Positions 11,454 to 19,267 of a DNA stretch of 64,000 nucleotides are shown piece by piece. The notes under the pieces are model-generated. The model had not been told where the DNA came from, did not search any database, and was given only the letters and a program-made list of their open reading frames with translations. Both the position numbers and the translations under genes were made by a program. Source of the DNA: Limnothrix sp. CACIAM 69d (GTDB taxonomy: Bacteria > Cyanobacteriota > Cyanobacteriia > CACIAM-69d); the NCBI GenBank assembly GCA_001913845.2, contig MKGP02000097.1:21614-85613 (forward strand). The letters are read 5' to 3'. How positions within the stretch are numbered: position 1 is the first letter of the stretch; every line of letters begins with the position of its first letter.

Positions 11454-11933
11454 ATGACCCTTTCAGTTGGCGATCTCGCTCCCGATTTCACCTTGCCCGA
11501 TGGCGAGGGCAACCTTGTGCAACTGTCGGCGCTGCGGGGCCAGCGGGTGGTTCTCTATTTCTATCCCCGGGACAACACGCCCGGTTGCACCAAAGAGGCC
11601 TGCGGTTTCCGCGATCATCACGCTGAATTTCAAGCAGCAAACACCGTGATCTTGGGTATCAGTGCAGACGACGCAAAAGCTCACCAGAAATTCACTCAAA
11701 AATTTTCACTTCCCTTTCCGTTACTCTGCGATCTCGATGGTTCCGTCGCCACAGCCTATGAGAGCTATGGCCCGAAAAAATTCATGGGCAAAGAATATAT
11801 CGGAGTTTTCCGACAGACTTTCGTTATTGGGGTAGATGGTAGGATTGAGCAAATCTATCGGAAAGTGAAGCCTGAAATTCATCCAGCTCAGGTTCTCGCT
11901 GACCTCTCACCCTCGTTGGCATCCCCTGAATGA
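11454..11933 (+). CDS. Peroxiredoxin of the PrxQ/BCP type
   Basis: Thiol peroxidase that reduces H2O2 and organic peroxides using thioredoxin. 159 residues with the AhpC/TSA fold. The peroxidatic cysteine is in DNTPGCTKEAC (about residue 43) and the resolving cysteine is five residues on, the Cys-x4-Cys arrangement that defines PrxQ/BCP. Start ATG at 11454. No signal or transit peptide. Cyanobacteria usually hold several PrxQ copies, so I do not assign a numbered symbol. Downstream Nudix gene begins 16 bases after the stop. Confidence 0.95.
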   Translation: MTLSVGDLAPDFTLPDGEGNLVQLSALRGQRVVLYFYPRDNTPGCTKEACGFRDHHAEFQAANTVILGISADDAKAHQKFTQKFSLPFPLLCDLDGSVATAYESYGPKKFMGKEYIGVFRQTFVIGVDGRIEQIYRKVKPEIHPAQVLADLSPSLASPE

Positions 11934-11949
11934 ACTGGGAAGTTTGGCC

Positions 11950-12423
11950 GTGACCGGTTTTCGTCCTTGGGCCCAAGTTTGGCGCTATGTCAAAACGGTT
12001 TTGGGCGTGGTGTTTCGCCATCCCCTGGTGGGTGTGACGATGATTCCGGTGATGCCGGATGGCCGGTTCGTGCTGGTGAAACGGCGGGACAATGGCCTTT
12101 GGTCGCTGCCCGGTGGTTTGGTGGATTGGGGCGACACGATCGCTTCGACCATTCACCGTGAGTTGGCGGAGGAAACGGGTCTCACCGTTGTGGCGGTGGG
12201 GCGGTTAGTGGGGGTTTATTCGGCATTTGACCGCGACCCTCGGATCCATGCCGTGAACATTTCCGTGGAAGTGCAGGTGACTGGGGCGATCGCCCCGGTG
12301 GATCAACTGGAAATCGCAGAAGTGGGCTTGTTTGCGCCAAGTTCGATCGGAGGGATGTTGTTGGCGCACGATCATGCGAGACAAGTCCAGGATTATTTCA
12401 GAGGCCAAGCCGTTGTGGATTAA
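11950..12423 (+). CDS. Nudix hydrolase
   Basis: About 157 residues; start is GTG at 11950 or the in-frame TTG at 11944. The Nudix box reads GGLVDWGDTIASTIHRELA then EETGL, matching GX5EX7REUXEEXGU except that the first Glu is Asp. These enzymes split nucleoside diphosphates linked to another group; substrate cannot be told. A region before the box (VTMIPVMPDGRFVLVKRRDNG) fits the usual first strands. Its 3' end overlaps the following hydrolase frame, whose start must lie inside this gene. Confidence 0.9.
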   Translation: MTGFRPWAQVWRYVKTVLGVVFRHPLVGVTMIPVMPDGRFVLVKRRDNGLWSLPGGLVDWGDTIASTIHRELAEETGLTVVAVGRLVGVYSAFDRDPRIHAVNISVEVQVTGAIAPVDQLEIAEVGLFAPSSIGGMLLAHDHARQVQDYFRGQAVVD

Positions 12424-13213
12424 ACCCCAGGAAGCGGCCCAACTGGTGCGTAATGCCCGAATGCGGTTGCCGCGAGGGGATTGGTTTTGGCGAGAGGCGG
12501 GAAAGCCGAACTCGCTGGCGGTGGTTTGTTTGCACGGGGCGGCCCATGACGGCGGCCAGTGGCAGGGACTTTTGGAAGCCTTGGGGCGATCGACCCATTG
12601 CCTTGCGCCGGACTTGCCCGGAGTGGGGGAGTCGGGGCGGCAGCGCTGGGAGTCGTTGTCGGGGTTGCTGGCGGCGATCGATGAGTGGTTGGACGCGCTG
12701 CGGGTCGATCGGCTGTGGCTGTTGGGAGCCGACTTGGGCGCTTGGATCGCCATCAGCTATGCCCTGTATCGTCCCCAGCGTGTGTTGGGGGTGTTGCTGG
12801 TGGATCCGGAGCAAACCCTGAAAGGCGCTCAATTACGATTCCGGTGGCCGCAGTTGGGTTCCCCCCGTCGCAGGCGACAAACAGCGGCCCCATCCTTGCT
12901 GAAGCGAGCGGTTCGATCGCCTGAATCACCGATCAATCTGGAATGGGGCAAAGTTCGGGCCGAAATTCTGGAAACGAAGAATTGGGATAGCCTGGTTTGT
13001 CCGGTTTGGACGTTGCGGGCTGTGCGCGAAACCGGGCGCGATCGGGGACGTTCGGCCAAGGGGCCCCACGCGGCTTGGCTGGCCCGCACGCGACAGGCTT
13101 TTTTGCCCCTGGAAGGGGAACAACGCATTCAGGAAGCGCCGGAATTGGTGGCGGAAATGATCGCTAGAACGATTGCCAATCCCCGATCGCCCATTTTGCA
13201 ACTGGATCTCTAG
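12374..13213 (+). CDS. Alpha/beta-hydrolase-fold protein with altered catalytic residues
   Basis: 279 residues from ATG at 12374; a TTG at 12413 would shorten the overlap with the Nudix gene. The fold shows in the oxyanion segment VVCLHGAAHDGGQW, LAPDLPGVGESG and the nucleophile elbow LLGADLGAW. The elbow has Asp where esterases have Ser, as in haloalkane dehalogenases and epoxide hydrolases. In the C-terminal segment where the catalytic His is expected (G-H-x4-E-x-PE), the sequence is LEGEQRIQEAPELV, so the His is replaced. The cap region is short and Arg-rich. It may be a non-catalytic relative; function unknown. Confidence 0.8.
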   Translation: MRDKSRIISEAKPLWIKPQEAAQLVRNARMRLPRGDWFWREAGKPNSLAVVCLHGAAHDGGQWQGLLEALGRSTHCLAPDLPGVGESGRQRWESLSGLLAAIDEWLDALRVDRLWLLGADLGAWIAISYALYRPQRVLGVLLVDPEQTLKGAQLRFRWPQLGSPRRRRQTAAPSLLKRAVRSPESPINLEWGKVRAEILETKNWDSLVCPVWTLRAVRETGRDRGRSAKGPHAAWLARTRQAFLPLEGEQRIQEAPELVAEMIARTIANPRSPILQLDL

Positions 13214-13264
13214 GAGCCAAGATGGCCGTACAACCTGGGCAGTTTGGGAAACGTTAAGGCAAGG

Positions 13265-14077
13265 ATGGAACAGGGCGCACCCATGGAGGACTTGAAACGG
13301 TTGCTGGAGGCGGTCGCCGCAGGACGGGTGGCCCCTGACCAGGCCATGGCCAACCTGCAAGATCAGGGTTTTTTTGCGGTGGAAGGGTTTGCCAAGGTGG
13401 ATTGGCAACGGGAACAGCGCACGGGGTTCCCGGAGGCGATTTGGGGCCAAAACAAAACCCCGGAACAGATTGCAGCAATTATGTTGGCGATGCGCGATCG
13501 GGGTGCGCCCGTGATTTTGGCAACGCGGGTTGATCGCGCGGCCTATGACCAAATTGCCGCGATCGTGCCGGATTTGTACTACCACGCCTTGGCGCGGATT
13601 TGTGCTTGGCAGTCGCCGGCCGCCCTGCGTCGCCCACTTCGACCCGGCACAATCGCCCTGGTGTCGGCGGGGACGGCTGATTTACCCGTGGCGGAGGAGG
13701 CGGCGGTGACCGCTGAGTTAATGGGATTTCGGGTCGATCGGCTCTGGGATGTGGGCATTGCGGGCATTCATCGGCTGTTTGCCCACCGCGATCGCCTGGC
13801 TCAGGCGGATGTGTTGATTGTGGTGGCGGGGATGGAAGGGGCCTTGCCCAGTGTGGTGGCGGGGCTGGTGGATGTGCCGGTGGTGGCCGTGCCCACCAGC
13901 GTGGGCTATGGGGCCAACTTCAACGGATTGGCCCCGCTGCTGACGATGCTCAACTCCTGCGCGGCGGGCGTGGGAGTGGTGAACATTGACAATGGCTTCG
14001 GGGCGGCGATCCTGGCGGGCCAAATCCTGCGCACGGCGGCCCGCATTCCCGATCGCACCTCTGAAGATCAGCCATAA
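13265..14077 (+). CDS. larB: LarB-type pyridinium-3,5-biscarboxylate synthase (PurE-like fold)
   Basis: LarB carboxylates nicotinic acid adenine dinucleotide in synthesis of the nickel-pincer cofactor of lactate racemase. About 270 residues; start ATG at 13265, or 13283 (MEDLKRLLEAVAAG). The C-terminal half is the AIR-carboxylase fold with TIALVSAGTADLPVAEEA, VVAGMEGALPSVVAGLVD and VPTSVGYGANFNGLAPLLT. The N-terminal half is typical of LarB, not of PurE. No larC, larE or larA is in the window. In databases such genes were long called 'circadian phase modifier CpmA', from the Synechococcus homologue. Confidence 0.9.
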   Translation: MEQGAPMEDLKRLLEAVAAGRVAPDQAMANLQDQGFFAVEGFAKVDWQREQRTGFPEAIWGQNKTPEQIAAIMLAMRDRGAPVILATRVDRAAYDQIAAIVPDLYYHALARICAWQSPAALRRPLRPGTIALVSAGTADLPVAEEAAVTAELMGFRVDRLWDVGIAGIHRLFAHRDRLAQADVLIVVAGMEGALPSVVAGLVDVPVVAVPTSVGYGANFNGLAPLLTMLNSCAAGVGVVNIDNGFGAAILAGQILRTAARIPDRTSEDQP

Positions 14078-14128
14078 GCAGCTCAGAAATAAGCGCTGAT
14101 TTGGGTCATTTGCAGTGCTTTTGCAGAT

Positions 14129-15412
14129 TTATTGGAGAATCTGCTGGGTGATCTGCTGACGAAACTGTTCAGCCTTGGCCGCCAAGTCCGCTTGGGCGAT
14201 CGCCTCCTGATGCCCAGAAGCCAGCCACTTGAGTTGCACCGTGCCGTTTTCGGCCTCCGCATCGCCCAAAATGACGCAAGCGGCAGCTCCGACACGATCG
14301 GCCCGTTTGAATTGCTTCCCAAAGGCACTGGCGCTCAAGTCCATTTCCACCGCAAAGCCCCCCTGACGCAGCACTTTGGCCACTTTCAAGGCCTGTTGTT
14401 CCGCCTGTTCGCCCCGGGAAACCACGTAAAAATCCACCCGATCGCCCGTCAAGGGTTGCAACTGCTGCAACAGCAAAATCAACCGTTCCATCCCGATCGC
14501 CCAGCCCACGGCCGGCGTTTCCGGGCCCCCCAGCTCGCTCACCAAGCCATCGTAGCGACCACCGCCGCAAACGGTGGCCTGTGCGCCCAAATCATCGGAC
14601 TGAATTTCAAAGGCCGTGTGGCTGTAGTAGTCCAACCCCCGCACCAGTCGCGAATCCACCTGATAAGCAATGCCCAAATCCGTCAGGGCCTGTTGCACCT
14701 TGGCAAACCGCGCGGCCGACTCAGGCGAGAGGGCATCTAAAATGCTGGGGGCTTCTTGGCAAATTTCCTGGGTTTTGGCCACTTTGCTATCCAAAATCCG
14801 CAGGGGATTGCGATTGAGGCGATCTTGGGAATCCGGATCCAAATCCGCAAAATAGGGCGTGAGGTAGTCCACCAGTTGGGCCCGGTAGGTGGCGCGATCG
14901 ACCCGATCGCCCACGGAATTCAGCAACATTCGCAAGGATTTCAACCCCAAGCAATTCAGCAGCTCCACGGCCACCGCGATCGCTTCCACATCCGCCCGCG
15001 CATCCCCACTGCCCAACAGTTCCGCGCCAATTTGGTGAAACTGCCGTTGCCGGCCGGCCTGGGGCCGTTCGTACCGGAACATGGGGCCGCAATACCACAA
15101 TCGCTGAGGGCCGCCAGCCGCAAAGAGCTTGTGCTCCACAAAGGCCCGCACTGCGCCCGCCGTGCCTTCCGGCCGCAGGGTCAAGGAGCGATCGCCCCGA
15201 TCGGTGAAGGTATACATTTCCTTGCCCACCACATCCGTTGCTTCCCCAATGCCCCGGGCAAACAGCTCCGTTTGCTCAAAGATGGGGGTACGAATTTCCC
15301 GAAATGCGGCGCGGCCCAGCACTTGGCGGGCGGTGGCTTCCACATGCTGCCAATAGCCGATTTCGGTCGGCAAAATGTCTTTGGTTCCGCGTAGGGCTTG
15401 AATGGCAGTCAT
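14129..15412 (-). CDS. hisS: Histidyl-tRNA synthetase
   Basis: Class II synthetase charging tRNA-His. 427 residues from ATG at 15412 (MTAIQALRGTKDILP); an upstream in-frame ATG at 15469 would add 19 unconserved residues. Motif 2 is in YCGPMFRYERPQAGRQRQF, the HisA signature in LVRGLDYYSHTAFE, and motif 3 in GWAIGMERLILLL; the C-terminal anticodon-binding domain follows. It is convergent with larB; the 51-base gap holds an imperfect stem AGCGCTG/CAGTGCT followed by T residues on the larB strand. Confidence 0.97.
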   Translation of the reverse strand: MTAIQALRGTKDILPTEIGYWQHVEATARQVLGRAAFREIRTPIFEQTELFARGIGEATDVVGKEMYTFTDRGDRSLTLRPEGTAGAVRAFVEHKLFAAGGPQRLWYCGPMFRYERPQAGRQRQFHQIGAELLGSGDARADVEAIAVAVELLNCLGLKSLRMLLNSVGDRVDRATYRAQLVDYLTPYFADLDPDSQDRLNRNPLRILDSKVAKTQEICQEAPSILDALSPESAARFAKVQQALTDLGIAYQVDSRLVRGLDYYSHTAFEIQSDDLGAQATVCGGGRYDGLVSELGGPETPAVGWAIGMERLILLLQQLQPLTGDRVDFYVVSRGEQAEQQALKVAKVLRQGGFAVEMDLSASAFGKQFKRADRVGAAACVILGDAEAENGTVQLKWLASGHQEAIAQADLAAKAEQFRQQITQQILQ

Positions 15413-15589
15413 GGCAGGCGATCGAGTCGAGGTAAAAAAATCGAATTGAAATGGTGGTGAAGCGTTCAATATCCTAGAGCGGTTGGGGCCCCGAGATCCT
15501 GCAAATTCTGTTGATTAATCCCCGCAACTTGTTAGGGAATGTCTGAGAAGCAAATTGGGGTACTTACAAAGCACTGGTCATCGTTGGGG

Positions 15590-15680
15590 CAAGGGGCTTA
15601 AGCCCCTTGTCTTGGTTGCTTGTCCTTGCTGGTTGCTTGTCCTTGCTGGTTGATGAGAGCGCTGGTTGATGAGAGCCAAA
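15590..15680. repeat. Palindromic element copy 1 with tandem duplications on its right side
   Basis: A perfect 20-base palindrome (CAAGGGGCTTAAGCCCCTTG) at 15590-15609. Immediately to the right are two copies of a 17-base unit GGTTGCTTGTCCTTGCT (15614-15630 and 15631-15647) and then two copies of a unit beginning GGTTGATGAGAGC (15648-15663 and from 15664). It lies in the 309-base gap upstream of hisS; no gene is seen there. The same palindrome occurs at four other intergenic sites in this window. Confidence 0.85.
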
Positions 15681-15721
15681 AGGTTGCTGTTTCGACTTTG
15701 CAGACATCCTCTTAGGTCGTG

Positions 15722-16006
15722 TTAGGTCGTGGGGAGCGATCGCCAGGGGCCAAACCGATCGGCGTAGTGATCCAAAATGGCTTCCACCTGTTGCCGGGCC
15801 CGATCGCCCAGCACCGGATCCAGCTCGATCGCCACGCCTCCCACCTGGCTTTGCAAATAATCAAACTCCTGGGAGGTTTGGGGCAGCAAGACCGCCTGCA
15901 CCCCAGCGACCAAGTTCAGGTGGGCCGCCAGTTCACGGTAAACCGCCAGCGGTAGGCGATCGCAGGTTAACGCTTGCCGCATGGAATCAGAATTTAACAG
16001 CGCCAT
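15722..16006 (-). CDS. Conserved-looking small hypothetical protein
   Basis: 94 residues from ATG at 16006 (MALLNSDSMRQALTC); the open frame extends further up but through a repetitive CAGATCAATG-like stretch that is unlikely to be coding. The composition is that of a soluble, globular, mixed alpha/beta protein without membrane segments or a signal peptide. I do not recognise a domain. It lies 184 bases downstream of the ExbB-like gene on the same strand, in the place where exbD would often be, but it lacks the membrane anchor of ExbD. Confidence 0.6.
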   Translation of the reverse strand: MALLNSDSMRQALTCDRLPLAVYRELAAHLNLVAGVQAVLLPQTSQEFDYLQSQVGGVAIELDPVLGDRARQQVEAILDHYADRFGPWRSLPTT

Positions 16007-16190
16007 AATCGCTACGGTCGATGATAACGACGGTCGAGATAACAAGGGTCGATCGGCTGTGGCTGATCGCCGCGATCGATAGCGATCAATATCGATATGG
16101 AATGGATCAGTACAGATCGGGACAGATCGGCACAGGTCAATGCAGATCAATGCAGATCAATACAGAGTCAATCGCAATGGATTAAAAATC

Positions 16191-16865
16191 CTAGGCTTCC
16201 GGGGTTGGCTCCGTTTCTCCATGGGGAACGGGGCGATCGCGCCGCTGGGCCCACAGTTGTCGATAGAGCAACTCCAAATCGTTGCCCGCCCGCCGAAACA
16301 GCTTGGCTTGGGTAAACACTAACCCTTGAAAGAGGCGATAAAACGCCAACGACCCGATCGCCACCACCAGCCCCGTCGCCGTGCTGATCAGCGCTTCCCC
16401 AATGCCCAGGGTGACCCCCGCCGTGGCATCGGTTCCCAACTGCCCAATTCGGATGGATCCCAAGGAGCCAATCAGCCCCAACACCGTGCCCAACAGGCCC
16501 AACAGAGGCGAGAGGGCAATCACCGCCTCTAGCAGCTTGTCGCCCTTGCGCATGGCGCTGAGTTCTTCTTCGGCGGCCGACTCCAGGGCCAGGCGAAAGA
16601 GTTCCGGGTCTGGGTCTTCTAGCTTCAGGGGAGCTGCCAAAAACCGCCCGATCGGTTGGTCGCGGGCCTTGCTGGCGATCGGGCCGGCGCTGCTCCAGTC
16701 ATTGCGGGCCGACTCCAAAATTCGATCGGCCACCTCCCGTTCCCGCAGCAAAATGCGCCCCCAAAACCAACAGCGCTCAAAGACCGTCCCCACTGACAGC
16801 ACCGACAGTGTTAACAACGGCCACATGGCCGGGCCGCCCTTGGTAAACAGATCACTTACACTCAC
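16191..16865 (-). CDS. MotA/TolQ/ExbB-family proton channel protein
   Basis: Inner-membrane proton-channel subunit that normally pairs with an ExbD/TolR protein to energise outer-membrane transport. About 224 residues; start GTG at 16865 ([18 protein letters not shown]) is preferred over an ATG 20 codons upstream. Three membrane segments are visible: [36 protein letters not shown], and [19 protein letters not shown], with the conserved [10 protein letters not shown] and [11 protein letters not shown] stretches of the family. No exbD or tonB is adjacent, which is unusual. Confidence 0.88.
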   Translation of the reverse strand: MSVSDLFTKGGPAMWPLLTLSVLSVGTVFERCWFWGRILLREREVADRILESARNDWSSAGPIASKARDQPIGRFLAAPLKLEDPDPELFRLALESAAEEELSAMRKGDKLLEAVIALSPLLGLLGTVLGLIGSLGSIRIGQLGTDATAGVTLGIGEALISTATGLVVAIGSLAFYRLFQGLVFTQAKLFRRAGNDLELLYRQLWAQRRDRPVPHGETEPTPEA

Positions 16866-17188
16866 GGTTTCGTCCTTGCTCGTTGCGCGATCGCTCGTTC
16901 CCTGGCCAGAGCGCAGGAGAGCCAAAGCATCGGTCAGCCCCGCGCCAAGGGCACAACATTGCGCTCGGCTTTACACTTAACTTCGCAAATTTAGCAAATT
17001 TAACGGATCCATACCTAACGCCCCAGAGCGGCCGCCCCACCCTTCGATCAGAATTCAGCGCAAAATCACCGGGTAAACTGCAACCAAATTTGCACCATCT
17101 CAACAGAGGATTGGGTTAATCTAAAGACATGCGACTCTGAGCGATCCCTCAACAGTCGATCGAACCGCCGTCAAGGAGCCTTCGATTA
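16866..17188. promoter_or_regulatory. Divergent spacer between the ExbB-like gene and the 46-residue ORF
   Basis: 323 bases with no gene supported. An AT-rich stretch at 16975-17005 with GCAAATTTAGCAAATTTAAC (a tandem GCAAATTTA) and another at 17110-17130 could contain promoters. Open frames through this stretch have no coding character. Confidence 0.35.
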
Positions 17189-17329
17189 ATGGACTATATC
17201 GAACAGGTGATAGAAAAGCTGAAACAGTGGGCACAGAAGGTGATCGAAGCGCTGCTTGGCCCACAGGCCCAGCCGGAGGCGGAACCGATCCCCGTGCCTG
17301 TGGATGATCGCGCCTATCGCCGCCGCTAA
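17189..17329 (+). CDS. Small acidic/basic hypothetical protein, 46 residues
   Basis: ATG at 17189 is preceded by AAGGAG (17173-17178) at 10-base spacing. The product begins MDYIEQVIEKLKQWAQKVIE, an amphipathic helix of about 25 residues, followed by a Pro/Glu/Ala-rich linker and an arginine-rich end (VDDRAYRRR). From memory, similar helix-plus-Arg-tail miniproteins exist in other cyanobacteria, but I cannot name a family. The RBS, the clean helix and the 480-base gene-free space after it argue that this is a real gene. Confidence 0.65.
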   Translation: MDYIEQVIEKLKQWAQKVIEALLGPQAQPEAEPIPVPVDDRAYRRR

Positions 17330-17505
17330 TTGGATATTTGTCCTGAGAAGTTAGCGTCAAGCGTTCGTATCTTTCAACAACCGATTTAAACCGACGATTC
17401 GCCAAGCAAGGGGACTATCCTCTTGCTTGTGCTTTAAGAAGGGGTTGGGCACGGTCAATTAACCCCATGGGAATGCTAATTTTCTGATCCAAACCATAGT
17501 CCCAA
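17330..17505. other. Gene-free stretch before the minisatellite
   Basis: No gene, terminator with a clear T-run, or RNA is visible between the 46-residue ORF and the repeat array. The whole gap to aroQ is 480 bases and is otherwise filled by the array, the palindrome and about 150 bases of aroQ leader. Confidence 0.4.
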
Positions 17506-17634
17506 GTACGGCAGTCCCAACCACGGCAGTCCCAAGTACGGCAGTCCCAACCACGGCAGTCCCAACCACGGCAGTCCCAACCACGGCAGTCCCAACCATG
17601 GCAGTCCCAACCACGGCAGTCCCAACCACGGCAG
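17506..17634. repeat. 15-base tandem minisatellite, eight full copies
   Basis: Eight head-to-tail 15-mers, mostly CCACGGCAGTCCCAA with variants starting GTACGG or CCATGG, run from 17506 to 17625; partial copies flank both ends. Because the unit is a multiple of three, both strands stay open and give pentapeptide-periodic translations (for example CRGWD on the minus strand), which I treat as artefacts. The last partial copy runs straight into palindromic element copy 2. Confidence 0.9.
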
Positions 17635-17635
17635 A

Positions 17636-17655
17636 CAAGGGGCTTAAGCCCCTTG
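17636..17655. repeat. Palindromic element copy 2
   Basis: Exact 20-base palindrome identical to the copies at 15590, 41157, 53152 and 59683. It directly abuts the 15-base minisatellite. Right flank is CCCCCC rather than the TCT seen at the other four copies. Confidence 0.9.
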
Positions 17656-17809
17656 CCCCCCACGATCTCGCCACGGTGGAGTTAGGGGATTGGGGGAGCG
17701 AATTCCGATCCGAGGTTGGCGCGACCCCCAGAAAAACTGGGGCTGAAATTTTGCGAGAATGGGCTACTCAGTCCCTTGAATTAGACCGCGAAAGAGCGCC
17801 GAAATCCGC

Positions 17810-18250
17810 GTGAAAATCTTGATTTTGCATGGCCCTAATCTGAATTTGCTGGGGCAACGGGAACCGGGAGTCTATGGAACCCTGACCCTGGCGGCCATTA
17901 ACGAACGTTTGGAACAGGATGCGGCGGAGCTGCAAGTGGCGATCGACTGTCGCCAGTCCAACCACGAAGGAACCTTAATTGACTGGATCCATGAGGCGCT
18001 GGGGCAATTTGACGGTTTGGTGATTAATCCCGGTGGCTACACCCACACCAGCGTGGCCATCCGCGACGCGATCGCCGGGGTGGCCATTCCCACCGTGGAA
18101 GTACACCTCAGCAATATCCACAAACGGGAGAGCTTCCGCCACCATTCCTACCTTGCTCCCGTGGCGATCGGGCAAATTTCTGGTTTCGGCCCCGAAAGCT
18201 ACCGGCTGGGGCTGCGGGCGTTGGTCACCCAGTTGCGATCGAGCGAATGA
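17810..18250 (+). CDS. aroQ: Type II 3-dehydroquinate dehydratase
   Basis: Third step of the shikimate pathway: dehydration of 3-dehydroquinate. 146 residues, the normal size for the dodecameric type II enzyme. Seen: [17 protein letters not shown] with the catalytic Tyr and loop Arg, [16 protein letters not shown], and [18 protein letters not shown] with the catalytic His region. Start is GTG at 17810. No aro neighbours; tRNA-Val lies on the other strand 62 bases after the stop. Confidence 0.97.
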   Translation: MKILILHGPNLNLLGQREPGVYGTLTLAAINERLEQDAAELQVAIDCRQSNHEGTLIDWIHEALGQFDGLVINPGGYTHTSVAIRDAIAGVAIPTVEVHLSNIHKRESFRHHSYLAPVAIGQISGFGPESYRLGLRALVTQLRSSE

Positions 18251-18312
18251 TCCGGCTAGTTTTTGCCAGATTCTTTTACTAGGTTTTGTAGAAAAATTTG
18301 CGGAGCCTTAAT

Positions 18313-18385
18313 GGACGTAACTGGACTCGAACCAGTGACCCCCACGATGTCAACGTGGTGCTCTAACCAACTGAGCTATACGTCC
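18313..18385 (-). tRNA. tRNA-Val (anticodon GAC)
   Basis: Read on the minus strand the 73 bases fold as a full cloverleaf: acceptor GGACGTA/TACGTCC, D arm GCTC/GAGC, anticodon stem CCACG/CGTGG with loop TTGACAT, and T arm ACTGG-TTCGAGT-CCAGT. The anticodon GAC reads valine codons GUC/GUU. The 3' CCA is not encoded. Confidence 0.96.
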
Positions 18386-18579
18386 GCAACGGGTTATCAC
18401 CATACCATGATCTCCTGAAAAAACGCAAAGCTTTGACCAAGGTTTTTCAAGGTTTTTTCGCGAGCAGTGCGTTGGGGGCGATCGGGCGGTCTTCAGTGGC
18501 TGCCACTTGCCCCCGGGTCTGGCTAGGATAGAGGCGCTTTCCCAAGCGTTGCCTCCCGCTCCCCTGAGGATTTGGATTC

Positions 18580-19188
18580 GTGGCCAAAATTACCGCTCAC
18601 CAGTCTTGGCGCAATCTTGATCGACTGGCCCGTTTAGGGCCGATCGGGGGCATGGCTTTGGGGGTCGGCCTGGCGATCGGGTTGCCGTTGGCCCCTGTGG
18701 CCCAAGTTTCTGCCGCCCGTCCCAATTTGGATCCGCTGGCACAACTGCGGGCTTTCAACCGTTGCCAAGGCTGCGATCTGCGCTATCGAGACCTCACCAG
18801 TTTGAACCTGCAAGATGCGGATCTGCGATCGGCGAATCTCTACGGAGCCAACCTGCGAAACGTCAATCTCCAGCGGGCAAACTTGGCAGAGGCCAATTTA
18901 GGCGCAGCCGACTGCACCAGGGCCGATTTTCGGGGAGCGAATTTAGAACGGGCCAATTTGCGGGCCACCAATTTCAGTGCAGCTCAGCTCGATCGAGTGA
19001 ACTTTGCTCGTTCTAATTTGATGTTCGCGGACTTGCGGGGAGCTAGCTTGGCCAATGCCAACCTCAGGGATGCTCACCTGGTAAATATTCGGAGCGACGG
19101 AGCCGAGTTATGTGGGGCAACCCTGCCCAATGGCACGTTGGTGCGGCAACCCTGCGAAGCCCCCAAACCCGAACCCAATAAGTTTTAA
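18580..19188 (+). CDS. Secreted or membrane-anchored pentapeptide-repeat protein
   Basis: 202 residues from GTG at 18580. A hydrophobic stretch at about residues 22-45 (GMALGVGLAIGLPLAPVAQV then SAA) looks like a signal peptide or anchor. After a short linker with two cysteines (NRCQGCDLRYRDL) come about 20 A(D/N)LXX repeats (ADLRS, ANLYG, ANLRN, ANLAE, ADFRG), ending with a C-terminal cap containing a Cys pair (ELCGATLPNG, RQPCEAP). A single-domain beta-helix in the periplasm, lumen or membrane surface is likely; function unknown. Confidence 0.92.
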   Translation: MAKITAHQSWRNLDRLARLGPIGGMALGVGLAIGLPLAPVAQVSAARPNLDPLAQLRAFNRCQGCDLRYRDLTSLNLQDADLRSANLYGANLRNVNLQRANLAEANLGAADCTRADFRGANLERANLRATNFSAAQLDRVNFARSNLMFADLRGASLANANLRDAHLVNIRSDGAELCGATLPNGTLVRQPCEAPKPEPNKF

Positions 19189-19267
19189 GGGGCCGTGGGT
19201 CAATCGGTTAATTCGCGCTGACTCGCAAAGCCCACGCAAACGCCACGTAAAACCCACAAAACAGCCC

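Noticed and set aside
17506..17634. CRISPR array
   Set aside because: Units are directly head-to-tail without spacers and only 15 bases long; no cas genes in the window. The 22-base array at 53081 is rejected for the same reason.
17415..17663. Minus-strand frame encoding repeated CRGWD pentapeptides
   Set aside because: The repeat is a 15-base minisatellite, so every frame is periodic. The ends lie in the palindrome and in non-conserved DNA, and no start with a ribosome binding site supports it.
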